From assembly GCA_001579985.1 (NCBI GenBank), contig LRSR01002970.1, positions 1 through 20,773 of the forward strand: a stretch of DNA of 20,773 bases. The letters are read 5' to 3'. A model generated the notes under the pieces. That model saw only the letters and a program-made list of their open reading frames with translations, made no database searches and had not been told where the DNA came from. Positions 1-9,959 of this stretch are shown one piece after another. The translations under genes and the position numbers were made by a program. The stretch comes from Hypsibius dujardini. Its lineage: Eukaryota > Tardigrada > Eutardigrada > Parachela > Hypsibiidae. How positions within the stretch are numbered: position 1 is the first letter of the stretch; each line of letters begins with the position of its first letter.

Positions 1-1763
1 AACTTGTACTCTAGCCGTCCATACAAACAAACAGGACCCTAGAGTGGCGAGCCAGCGAGGTGAGCGCAAACGGGCAAACAGTATTTTTGTCCAAAATTCG
101 GCGCTTCGCTTTTGACCATTTTAAAATGTGTGCGGGTCTCTTCGGGGGTCTGATTTCCAAAACTTTCTTGAAGCATTTTCGAAAACTTAGCATTTGCAAA
201 AGAAGCTGGTATTTTCTGATTCAACACAAACACTGTACTCTATCAAAGACTATAAACATGCGCGAGGTTAAACATATTCAAGAACGGTTTACACTTTATT
301 TGGTTTCAAAAACAAGTTTTTGAACATTTTTGGAAATTCCGGGGTTTTGGGAAATGAAGCCCCACACCTTCAAAAGCTATGTCATCCATCGGGAATAATA
401 AACCAAATTTCGGATTGAGCTTTGTAAAATATTATCCCTTTTGCCTGTTTATACACTCCTGGCCCGATCTTGGTTGGAAGGAGATCTGTAAGGAACCCAA
501 AGGGGCTCCTTTAGGTGTGGGAAGGTTTGTTGCCCTTTAGAGTCGAACGTCTAAAGGTCTAAATTCTTCATCCAACTGTGGTTTCAGGCTATTTGCGAGG
601 ATGCGGACATTTGAAATTCCATCTACAAGCTGTCGGGCGGGATAAATACACATCGAGGCCACGTCCATCCAACGGAGCTCGAAAGAAAATTTATGAATAA
701 CACATCCATATTTAGATATTAATGGGATTTGTATGCCTGTTCACTTGCATTTGCAGTTCCGTACACGATGTTTTTCTTTACTGGCGTAAAAAAAACGAAT
801 TCTTTTTTAAAGCAGTCTTATTGGTGACCGCAAATGTTCCTAACCTTGTCTTACGGAACTTGCATTCTGAAAGACTTACAAGGTCCTCCCCTAATAACTT
901 ATTAACAACGAATTTCACTTTCATTTTTGGAAGTGCAATGGTGTTGCCCTAGTAAACTTATAGGTCATTAATTTATCGGACGCTGTTTTTTCTGTTAAAT
1001 TACAGCAACGTCAATGGGCTTGAAGTAGCAAGTCAGAGTGAACTTTTTGCAGGCACGATTCCATTTGAGCAAACGTCTACCCTTTTATGATGCTGTTTCA
1101 TTGGGCACGGGTAAAAGCTAAATTTAGCTAAACTAATTGCGTTCTTGAGTCAACTGAAAATAAATTTGAATTCAGTTTGATTTGTTTGACTGGCTAAGGG
1201 CGAGATTTTTACAGGTAGTTTACGGAATTATTCTCGTGAAATTAGTAGACTAGTTTCCCATTCTTATTATTTTGTTCAACTGATTTTTAAAGTATGGAGC
1301 GCCCACTTTGTCAAAAGGTTTTTAAAGTTTTGCTCAATAGTTTCGATGCGCATTAGTTTATTTTAACTCAATAAAACCATTGAGCTAAAATTATTTAATG
1401 ACCATTGAACCTATTGAACTGAAATTAACTATTGCCCAATGAAACTATTGAGCAAAAAATATGTCACTGAGTAAAAATTCAAAACTATTTTGAGACAGCG
1501 GGCGCGCCATACATAAGTAGCCAAAAGTTTTAGTTTAGTTAATTAATTTTGAGAAAATAATAAAGCTGAGAAGTGAAGTTTTAAAAAAGAATTCGAGTTT
1601 TAGCTGCGTTTTGTAAAGTTGTTTTTTTTCGTTTCATTATCAGCAAATTCTACCGCTAATCTCCATCGTTACAGAAGCCATCAACAGACACTCCTCGATT
1701 TAAGCACTGACATAACCCGACACTGTTGAGTGAACAATTTGAAGAAGAAAAGACTAATTTAAA
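1..1763. other. Non-coding stretch upstream of PPP1R42
   Basis: I recognise no coding exon or RNA gene here. The reading frames are short, AT-rich and without recognisable motifs. The one structured object is the inverted repeat at 1292-1512, listed separately. The first ~330 bases are somewhat more GC-rich and could belong to an upstream gene, but nothing shows that. The PPP1R42 promoter and 5' UTR should lie in the last few hundred bases; I see no convincing core promoter motif. Confidence 0.5.
1292..1512. mobile_element. MITE-like element with imperfect terminal inverted repeats
   Basis: The left end (from 1292, GTATGGAGCGCCC) and the reverse complement of the right end (1501-1512, GTATGGCGCGCC, followed by CGCTGTCTCAAAA) align. 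Inside, a perfect 17-base inverted repeat lies at 1328-1344 (TTTTGCTCAATAGTTTC) and 1441-1457. The interior is AT-rich and repeats CTATTGAAC/CTATTGAGC-type words. The small size, terminal inverted repeats and lack of an ORF suggest a non-autonomous DNA transposon. I could not define a target-site duplication, so the family is unknown. Confidence 0.5.
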
Positions 1764-4121
1764 ATGGGGGTCCTGACCAGCACGACTGCGTTATCTTCCA
1801 TCAGATCGAGCAGTGGCTCTGTCAGTGGGACTGATGCCGCTGATCCCGCTTTGGAGTTGGCCAAAAACACCCATTTGCACCTGGAACGCCGTGGTATCAC
1901 TGAAATTGCAAGTGCACACATCTGTCCTTCTCATCTCAAACAGTAAATGATGCTGCGCCGATCTCCAAGCTTCAATAATGATCACTAGTTATAGGGCCAA
2001 ATGTGCCGCTGTCCGAAATTGACCGTCCTCTACCTCTTCGACAACAAACTTCAACGGGTCTGCAACCTTGAATTTTGCCTCAACTTAACACATCTCTACC
2101 TGCAAAACAACCACATCAGACGGATCGAAAATATCGCATCATTGGTGCACCTGCAGAAGCTGTAAGATGTTTGTCTGAAACTTTGCATATGAGTTTACAC
2201 TCTGCTCTACAGACGTAGCGTTTATTGGTTCCTGGTTAAATTTGTGTTTGCCTTCTTAGATTCCTCAGCAACAATCGAATAGCAATCCTTGAAGGCCTCG
2301 AGTATAATCAAGAGCTAGAAGAGCTCCATATTGACCACCAGGCACTGCGGGACGGAGAGACGTTTGATGTGTCACCGATAACGACCGATGCTCTTTCGGT
2401 ACGCACTCACTAACTATTCGTGTTATATATGTGAAACCATTTGAATGCCTCAAAAGCGGCTTCTGAATTTAGATAAATATTATTTTATTCTATAAACACT
2501 TAAATTGATATCGATAATTAAACACACATTTTTATTTAAAATCAATTAATTTAGTGTATTTAGGATATTTAATGCATATTTATAACTTAAATCCGTGGAA
2601 AATCTTTCCCATAAAATAAGCTGTACTCAAAAATAAAATTTACTTGCGTATTTAAATTTATTGAGTATTTCATTAAACTCAAACACGTTATTTAATTAAC
2701 ACTATTGTAGTCTATATTAAAAAGTAGAATTAGTTACATTAACTAAAATTCATCAGGCCATCTTAAAGGAGTTAGTTGAAAGAAAAGTACATAAAACTAT
2801 ATCAGGGCCTAATAATAAGTTATCATCAAATTGTGATTGTAACTGCCTTCTTAATTTAAATTTGCAATTTAATTTGGTTTTGTCATTTCAATTTCTTGGA
2901 AAGCCAACAAACCTAGACGCCACATTTCAAAATGTAATTAAGACCATTTTTTGTAAATATGAAATTATATTGTCAAATGTTTTTCGTTTTCTAATTTTTC
3001 TTAAATTAAAAGAGGCAAGGCTGTTCAATTGAATAGTTAAACGTTTCCCACACCGTATGTTCTTTAGCACTCCCTAACGTTTTTGGACATTGCGGGAAAT
3101 GAAATGTCCGACATGAGCAACATCCGGGCCTTGAGACGTCTCACGCACCTGCGCGCGGCTAGAAACCAATTCGATGATATCATGTCAATCCTTCCTGTCC
3201 TGCAGAACCTTCCTCAATTACTCGAAGCGGACTTCTCAGGCAATCCTGTCTGTAAGACCCTTCGCTACCGGGAAATGATTGTAATCGCCAGCACCAGCAT
3301 TCGTAAGTATTTAAAAAATGTACAAATGATTAGAAAAGACAAAGTACATCAGCAAATAGCTTAGTTCTTTTTGTCATTAACTTCAAGCTGAAAAAAATTT
3401 AGTGTAGTACGTTTTATGACTAAAACTTTTTTTGCACATAGTTTTAGTCAAAGTTAATGAACTAACTTTAGTTTACTTAAATGCATGTCTATTTTAGTAA
3501 CTAAATCTTCGCTCACTTTTTTCGAAATTAAAAAAAAAGGTGTGAGACTAGGAAACTGAAGTTTAGTTTTGGTTCAGTTTAGTTTTGTCAACTCTAAAAA
3601 TGATTTTACTGCAAAAAAAACAGAAAAAAAAGATTCATTGACTATTGCTTTTAGGGGTCTTGGACGGAAGGGAAGTGAGCGAGACTAACCGGCAATTTCT
3701 CCTTCGAATGAAAGACTCCCGCAGTCGCACCAGTCTTCCGTTTCACACAAAACCGAAGCAAATAGTCAGTTCCGGATTCTCACGGGAATTCACTCCACCC
3801 TCAAGCAGTCCTCTTATGAAGACCACATCTCCCCCGAAAGTTGTTTCAAAACATATTCTCCCAGGCCTGAATGCATCCTTTGCGCCACGACAGTTTGCAA
3901 CCTCTAAAGCCAGCCTTCAGCCACAGGGCTCCAACGGTCCGCTCTACCAGCAAACGAGTAGTTATGTCGAAATTCCTGAAGATTTTTTACAAACTGGCCA
4001 GACAGACGGACAATTTGGAAACACAGGCTTGATGCCATCGGTTGACATGAATGAAAGGCTGGCGCATAAGCATTCCTTGGGAGAGGAAATGTTTCCTCCC
4101 CAAAACTGGAAGCTATTTTGA
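1764..4121 (+). CDS. PPP1R42: Protein phosphatase 1 regulatory subunit 42 (leucine-rich repeat protein), five exons
   Basis: Exons as read: 1764-1942, 1995-2161, 2260-2398, 3068-3302, 3655-4121. The protein (about 395 residues) carries leucine-rich repeats in the order found in PPP1R42/LRRC67, a PP1-interacting protein described from testis and centrosome/cilium contexts. Landmarks are THLHLERRGITEI in exon 1, LTVLYLFDNKL and LTHLYLQNNHIRRIENI in exon 2, LFLSNNRIAILEGLE in exon 3, LTFLDIAGNEMSDMSNI and the LRR-cap-like GNPVCKTLRYREMIV in exon 4, and VLDGREVSETNRQFLL at the start of exon 5. Phases agree at exons 2/3, 3/4 and 4/5. The Ser/Pro-rich tail of about 135 residues makes it longer than the ~309-residue human protein. 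Exon 1 starts at the first ATG of a Ser/Thr-rich leader. Oddity: exon 1 ends two bases into a codon, but exon 2 needs a codon-boundary junction, so one base seems to be missing or the exon 1/2 model is wrong. The family call rests on recalled homology across four exons. Confidence 0.85.
2399..3067 (+). other. Intron 3 of PPP1R42
   Basis: A 669-base AT-rich intron with donor GTACGC after exon 3 and acceptor TTCTTTAG before exon 4. It has runs of TTTAAATT-like sequence and no coding signal or recognisable element. Confidence 0.7.
3361..3466. repeat. Imperfect hairpin in PPP1R42 intron 4
   Basis: TGACTAAAACT at 3417-3427 is the exact reverse complement of AGTTTTAGTCA at 3440-3450, with a 12-base loop. 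Pairing partly continues outward: TTAGTTC...TCATTAACTT near 3361-3382 matches the reverse complement of AAGTTAATGAACTAA after 3450. It lies inside intron 4 (3303-3654). It may be an old small transposon remnant; no function is implied. Confidence 0.4.
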
Positions 4122-5275
4122 AGATTTTCAAACTAAAGATAATCTTGCCTGATTACGCTTCATGTGCTGTAAACCTAAAACTATTAATTTCGATGGGATA
4201 GAAAAACGTGTCAATTTCCATTGTCACACTTACATGCTAACCAGAGGCTCGTTTATGGCTCTTACGAATCGGAACCGGGGCAAAGGGCAAAGGACGAAGT
4301 GTTGTTTTTTTCAAGATTGAAGCCAAAATTAGACCTCTAGTCCCTAATTATTTAAACTTGTGTCTGTGGGGGTCTGATTTCCAGTGGGCCTTCTGGAATT
4401 ACTGTTATTCCTCGATAGATAGCGACAGTGCACGGGTCACGTGACGCAATGGTTGCCCGCTGTACACGTAACGTTTGCCCCTTTGCCTACCATCCACTAC
4501 GAGAGAGCTGTGTGTACGACTGTATGGCATGCGAGCTACAGGCAGGGCATACGCTAACAAATAGGGAGGGGGATCAATTAAAGGTCACACGCTCATGCGC
4601 TGTCGTCATTTATCGAGGAAATACAATATCACAGCATGGGATGAGTATTTAAAGGTTGGATATATGGAAGTGAAAAATGATTGAGCTCACTCGATCGCAA
4701 AACGTGCAACAAGAAGACTTGAACGTTGCACCGTTCATTTGTCTTATTTTTCATAAGCTTCCGAAACATTTTACTTGGTTTGTGGCGTTAAATATTCCGA
4801 TGTATTATTTTTAAATAAATCGCAAGTTAAAATCCCTCACAATGAATGACGACGCGGTTGAAGGGAAACATTTCCAAGCATCAACCTCACGGTTGCACGG
4901 ATAAAATTATTTTCTCTAGGGAATTATGTTTTGTTTAATTCTATTTTTTAGTGGTCTTTGTAATTCAGACTCTAAAACGCGTGTGAGTTTATGTCAGCGA
5001 AAAAATTTACTGACGTTGAGAAATGGTAAAGATTAAGAACTTCTAATGCGATATATATTTCCTTATCCCATCGTAAAACGTATAATCTGTTTTCCTGGAA
5101 AATGAAACGACCATCCAGACGCAGTTCAAGATTCGCCTCAAAATTCTTGGAAGTCACGCAAAATATTTCAACTTGATGCTCGCAGGAGTTAGACGTGAGC
5201 ACATGTTCTGTGCTTCGAATAAACGCACGACATTCTTTTTTCCACGCCTTTCTTATTTTGCCGTCGAATTTTAAG
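4122..5275. other. Intergenic region between PPP1R42 and the Ldh2-type pseudogene
   Basis: No exon recognised. The only AATAAA noticed on the plus strand is at 4814-4819, about 690 bases past the PPP1R42 stop, so the real polyadenylation site of that gene is uncertain. Segment 4420-4660 is less AT-rich but has no recognisable product. A long minus-strand frame across 4972-5406 is largely antisense to the Ldh2-type exon 1. Confidence 0.5.
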
Positions 5276-6544
5276 ATGAGTTCTAGCGTGGATGGAGCCG
5301 AGGTTGTTGTTTCAATACCGGAAGCCAAGGACTTCATCAGACGATGCATGGAGAAGGCAGGAGCGACCTGTGAACACTCCCACCTAATGGCGGACGTCTT
5401 AGTCATGGCTGACCAACGTAGCCAATTTTTCCCACGGTTTAAATCGCCTTAGTGAGTCGGTCTCACCAACGCATAATCATACGCTGTCACACGCCTCATA
5501 AACGCACCAGTGTACATCTTTTGCAGTCAGATCATACTCCTCGCGTCTGTTGCTCCATCCTTCGCAAATATTGCGGTCTTGTTATAGATCTCTACGTGAG
5601 GGATATAAAAGCGAGGTTTTGTTCTGCAGAGGGCCAACCCACCATCATAAAGGAAGCAGCCTCAACTGCACTAGTGGATGGTCACAACTTACTTGCTTTG
5701 TCAGCATCCATACGTTTAGTGCTCTAGCTTAGATACTGCGGAAAGACAGACAAGCAAACATATAGTCACGGAAGGAGGCAGGCAGGAAGAGCGCGGGAAA
5801 CAAGCAAATATACAGATATTTAGAAGAATGACACACAGAGAGACAGACCCATGGGCAGATGGATGAACAGACAGTCAGACAGACAGACAGACAGACAGAA
5901 TGCCGTTATAGGGCTGTCCGTAATAGCCCTTTTAGCAGGCCTTGATTTTTGCTCAGTTGGAGCATTGCTTCTAATATTGTTCACGGTATCAGTTCACGGA
6001 AAGTAAAGTACAGTAGTAAACGGACTGTTACATTTGGTTTACTGCGGAAGGGCCGGTGGTTGGAAAATTCGCAATGGACACCGCGATAAGGAAAGCAAAG
6101 CAAAGGAAAGTGGCGTTGGTTGGGTCGCAGCAAGAGGTGCATCAGTGCCTGACTTACCGGGCGAAATCAGATTGATAACTTTATTGAATGCAATGATACA
6201 GATTCCGCTCTCCTTGTTTTTCCAGCTTCGAATCATTATGGCATCGCCGGCTATTACGGACTTCTAGCCGCCCAACAAGGTTTCATCGGAATATCAGTTA
6301 CAAACACCAGCCCCGTCTGTGTTCCTACGAGAGCAAAGACCGTAAGCTACCCAGCATATACCTCAGTTGTTATAACTGAGTGATTTTTTTGAACTTTTAA
6401 TCACAACAGTCGCCGCGGGAAAAGTTGAGATAGCAATGCGAAAGAACCATGCAATTCCGGCGGTATGGGGCGTGGACTCAACCGGCACGGCGACCACCAA
6501 TCCGGCAGATGTCTACCACGGTGGTGGACTCTTGCCTTCAGGAG
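5276..6544 (+). pseudogene. Broken Ldh2-family (malate/L-lactate dehydrogenase type) gene
   Basis: Exon remnants: 5276-5451, about 5588-5695, 6051-6136, 6226-6341 and 6410-6544. Family signatures occur in the right order. Exon 1 has FSHGLNRL in a shifted frame; exon 2 YVRDIKARF and ALVDGHN; exon 3 GPVVGKFAMDTAIRKAK then ESGVGWVAAR; exon 4 SNHYGIAGYYGLLAAQQ and TNTSPVCVPTRAK; exon 5 GKVEIAMRKNHAIP and GGGLLPSGG. The family uses NAD(P) to oxidise 2-hydroxyacids, and the SHG and NHYG motifs belong to its conserved active-site regions. Defects: an extra base in the T-run 5426-5430, a CAAAG duplication at 6096-6105, no GT after exon 2, and incompatible phases of exons 4 and 5 where an LGTNP-containing exon is expected. 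The conserved C-terminal part (GYKGYGL region) is absent downstream. One or two indels could be assembly errors; the lost exon and missing 3' end point to a pseudogene or rearranged fragment. Confidence 0.7.
5740..5899. repeat. CAGA-type microsatellite in the Ldh2-type pseudogene
   Basis: Degenerate CAGA/GCAG-rich DNA ends in a clean (CAGA)n tract at about 5876-5899. It lies in the intron between exons 2 and 3 of the dehydrogenase pseudogene. Confidence 0.8.
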
Positions 6545-6619
6545 GTCAGGCAAAAAACAATTTCGTCAAACGAACCCTGCGCATTGTGTCCATGTTCATT
6601 GAAAGATCTGACACGTGTC

Positions 6620-6625
6620 AATAAA
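6620..6625 (+). promoter_or_regulatory. Possible polyadenylation signal AATAAA
   Basis: AATAAA lies 75 bases after the last recognisable Ldh2-type exon, overlapping the stop of its read-through frame. It could end transcripts of the truncated copy. A six-base match occurs easily by chance in AT-rich DNA. Confidence 0.2.
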
Positions 6626-6840
6626 GTTTTGGCGAGACTTCCAATTCAATGACAATTGTTGACTGAAATCATTACAACTATTAAACTGTTTAAAGTTCTA
6701 ATGCGTCTTCACTGCTCGTGCTTGTCAGTTATTCTGTCTGCGTGTCTGTTTATCTGTCTATCAATCAATCAAAAGCCCTAGAAAAGGCGCAAAAACACAT
6801 ATACAGACAGGCAGGAAAATGTGCGACCTTTTAAAACAAT

Positions 6841-7990
6841 TTACTTGGATCGCTGAATGCGCTTGCGGACTCCGGCGTTGTAGAGATTCTTCTCGAACTG
6901 GGCGAAGGCATTCTCCGCATCGGGTTCTAGAGTGGATACCTGCGAACGAAAATATAAAAATTAAAAAGTATACAAAGAAACAATAAAAAATTAAAAGAAG
7001 TTTACCTCATGCCAACTGGATTCCACCATGCCGTGACCGGCATATTTGGCGAGGTAGGAGATTGGTCCACCCTTGGACTACTGCTTCGCGGCGACTTTCT
7101 CCACTTCGTACAACAACTTGTGAAAATAAATGAATTTCACTTAATTTGATACTAATTAAATTGAATTAAATTAAATGTACGCTAAAGTATGTCAAATATG
7201 TATTCAAATTAGTTGAAATAAATTTCAAAAACATCTTTAAATTAATTTGAAATAAAGTTCACAGTAAATTCTCGGCACGGAAAGCAATCAGGGAGGGATC
7301 GCTCCTTTGACGACGCCTGGGCAGCACGGAGCCACAGCTTGCGTTGACCGACGTCTTCACCCGTAATTTTTAGCCACTTGACCTTGTCCTCTCCCAAATA
7401 GGAACGGATGACATTAACTTCTCCCGGGTTGGTAGCTGTAATGCATAAACAACAGATCAATCAATTGAACACATTGAGAAAAACACAGAAAGCTCAATAG
7501 ATCAATCAATGTAACCTGTAATGGATAAGTTCGGGTGCATTCATGTACGGAAGATGGATTTGGTTTAAGGGAGCTGGGACCACTGGACTGCACCTCGGCA
7601 GGAGCGGAGTGGCTGCCGAAACGGGAAAATTCGGTGGTTGAAGGTAAAGAAATTCGGGTGAATGGATGTGAGTAACGCGTCCATCACGTCTGGACTGGCG
7701 CACGTCTCCGAGAGTGTAGCCTTAACATTGGGCCTGAATGGCTTCCGAAAGGCCGAAGAGAGCCTCCTTCTAATTCGCAACCCCGCAAAGATAGGCTTCC
7801 GCCGCGTGGGGATTACCATGGAACGCGCTATGATCCACACGGTAATTGTCCACGAGGAACTCCAGGTCCTTGCTGCCGTAGGCCGGATGTGGGGACAGCG
7901 CGGCGGAGGAATCCCAAGCGGTACAGCAAGGGATCGCTCGACCTACAGGGAGGTAAGCACACAATACAAGGTGGAAGTAGTGGACGGGAT
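6841..7990 (-). pseudogene. Chromodomain-containing gene copy, left (decayed)
   Basis: Read on the minus strand. Exon A runs from 7435 to about 7261 (PGEVNVIRSYLGED, RRKLWLRAA-like QRKLWLRAA), exon B is 7116-7006, exon C is 6939-6841 ending in TAA. Exon B carries a chromodomain pattern: YEVEKVAAK, then SYLAKYAGHGMVESSWHE, which parallels the YLVKWKGY...NTWEP core of HP1/CBX-type domains. Exon C adds VSTLEPDAENAFAQFEKNL and a basic end, RKRIQRSK. Splice sites B/C are good (GAG|GTAAAC and CGCAG|GTATCC). Exon B has an in-frame TAG at 7078-7080. Sequence further upstream (7436-7950), partly matching the right copy, has stops in every frame I tried. The homology to the right copy ends near 7990. 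The chromodomain assignment is from pattern recognition; the exact family is unknown. If the TAG were an error, the last two exons would still read cleanly. Confidence 0.55.
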
Positions 7991-8070
7991 CACCCAGTTG
8001 CTCAGGTTTGAAGAATTAAGTGAAGAATTTTATGAAGTAAAGGAAGATCTAGTTGCCACTCAGGCAACTA

Positions 8071-8908
8071 ACAAGGGAACAATCACAAGTGCAAATTTCC
8101 GATCGTGACCAAACTTTTTTTTTTGAATACAATGTCCCCTAAAATGATTTTTAAAAATATGACTCGCGGCAAAGAGTTCCCCGTTCAACGGGGAGAAATT
8201 CGGGAAGATCTCAATTGGCGCAAGTACATTGCAATAGTCGAGCGCTTGATTGAATGATTGAATAAGCGCTTGATTGACGGCACGTAACGACACGTACAAA
8301 AACATGTGCTGTGCGTGTGTGCTATGCTGGTTGCGTACTCAAGTACAAAGCAGTTCAGTAGTAATAAAGTATTTTTTTGACAATTTTGTTTAACAAAATT
8401 GGACAAACAACAACAATTTTTGAAGTAGCTAAGGCCAGATTTTAATATAAGAAATAAAAATATGCGTGTTTTGCCTAATTGTTCCCAAAAAGAGCATCTA
8501 TATTTCTTATATTAAAATCTGGCTTTAGCTACTTTAAAAATTGTTTTGTTTTTTGTCCAAGTTTGTTAAAAAAATTGTCCGAAAAATACTGCAGTAGTAC
8601 TGAACTGCATTGTACTTGAGTATACAACCAGCACAGCACACACGCACAGCACACACGCACAGCGCAGCACATGTTTTTGTACGTGCCGTTACGTGCCGTC
8701 AATCAAGCGCTTATTCAATCATTCAATCAAGCGCTCAGGACTATTGCAATGTACGTGCGCCAATTGAGATCTTCCCGAATTTCTCCCCGTTGAACGGGGA
8801 ACTCTTTGCCGTGAGTCATATTTTTTTAAATCCTGTTAGGGGACATGGTATTCAAGAAAAAAGTTTAGTCACGATCAGAGATTTGCACTGGTGATTGTTC
8901 CCTTGTAA
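8071..8908. repeat. Large foldback inverted repeat
   Basis: Left arm 8071-8456 and right arm 8501-8908 are reverse complements with scattered mismatches; the loop is 44 bases (8457-8500). Matched blocks from the outside in: ACAAGGGAACAATCAC, CCGTTGAACGGGGA-type segments, AAGCGCTTGATTGA, ACAAAAACATGTGCTG, and TAGCTAAGGCCAGATTTTAA near the loop. The right arm is about 22 bases longer because of an extra CACACGCACAG-type unit near 8640-8665. There is no ORF. This resembles a foldback or long-TIR MITE-like element. It sits between two inverted gene copies, but the arms end before those copies begin. Confidence 0.85.
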
Positions 8909-8914
8909 GTTTAA

Positions 8915-9958
8915 GGGCAAAAAAGAAAGCGCTTTACTAAATGGAAGCTGTCCCGTGATTGGAGTCTCCAATTGGAGTGTTGTCGTTACGTCGCCTGGAA
9001 TCCACACTGGAAACTATAGATCTCCACGTGTATTCGTCATTCAATTCCATTGCATATTTGTGTAATTTGGGTAATGAGAGTGGTATTTGCGCAATAGACC
9101 ATTGTGCTGTTTTTTCCGTTCTTTTTCGTTTTCGTTATTTTGTGTTCCCGTACCCCGAATCGACAATTCCCTGTAGACCGAACGTACAGTTCCCGTCAAC
9201 GTTCCACGGTCCTATACCCGAAATCTTGATTGTGATTGATTGATTGATTGATGGTTGGATGGATGGATGGATTGACGCAGCTGAGAGACCTAAATTCTGA
9301 CGTGTTGGGTCTTGCTTCGAACCTTTTTTCCCTTTTGTGATAATACTGTCTTCTATCGCGACAAATGTAAATATAAACACCGTTCACAAATTTAGTGTAC
9401 TGCGGGAGTTCATGAGACTACGTATTGCAGGATCGGAGGCAGAAATGAAATGAAATGAGCGAAAAATTGCAGAAAAAGTTCATCCTTTGTTTTAAGAGAT
9501 TCGGCGCCAGGAATTGAGATGAATTTGCGAGTAGATTGTAGGCGAAAAATGGCGACATAAACTGCAGAGAATTTTGACGCAAAACGAACATTCGGAATTT
9601 TGTTTCCAGCAGTACGAGTACACTGACTACACGCCACTGAAAATAGACAGAAAAATAGAACTGGGACTGATTGCTTCCAATTGGAAGCGTCGTGGCTCCA
9701 ATTGGATTCGTGGCTGTGTGTTCCAACGCCAACAAGACAGCTGTTTCCATTTCAAAAATTAGCCGTTTTGTAATTTTAAAAACTCGCGCATTACTTGGTC
9801 TAGCCACGCCTACGTAGGCTCTGAAATAACTCGAATTTTTCTCTTCATGTTTTGTCAATTGGGTAAGGCACTTAGAGCACCCTTTGCGTAAGAAAACGAG
9901 TTCATCTCACCACTCCATTAATATGCACCGTAGAACCACATGTCAAATCGGCGAGAAA
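8915..9958. other. Unpaired ~1 kb segment on the right of the inverted duplication
   Basis: The left side has only about 80 bases between the foldback arm and the chromodomain copy; the right side has about 1,050. No coding exon is recognised. It contains CTCCAATTGGAG (8966-8977) and GCTTCCAATTGGAAGC (9673-9688), both perfect palindromes, plus a GATT/GGAT microsatellite. It may be an insertion in the right arm or a deletion from the left. Confidence 0.5.
9233..9274 (+). repeat. GATT then GGAT microsatellite
   Basis: Several GATT units (about 9233-9252) are followed by GGAT units (about 9254-9274). It lies in the unpaired segment right of the foldback repeat. Confidence 0.9.
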
Positions 9959-9959
9959 G

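Noticed and set aside
4972-5406. A 144-codon minus-strand open frame
   Set aside because: Much of it is antisense to the Ldh2-type exon 1, whose sense strand shows family motifs. The minus-strand peptide has no recognisable domain.
7006-7116. The chromodomain exon as an integrase-type chromodomain of a Ty3/gypsy element
   Set aside because: It is interrupted by spliceosomal-type introns on both sides, and no reverse transcriptase, RNase H or integrase sequence is visible nearby.
7662-8108. A 148-codon plus-strand frame
   Set aside because: It runs opposite to the minus-strand chromodomain copy and its intron and has no recognisable domain.
9418-9858. A 146-codon minus-strand open frame
   Set aside because: Phe-, Leu- and Ser-rich with no motif or splice context; the region looks like non-coding repeat-associated DNA.
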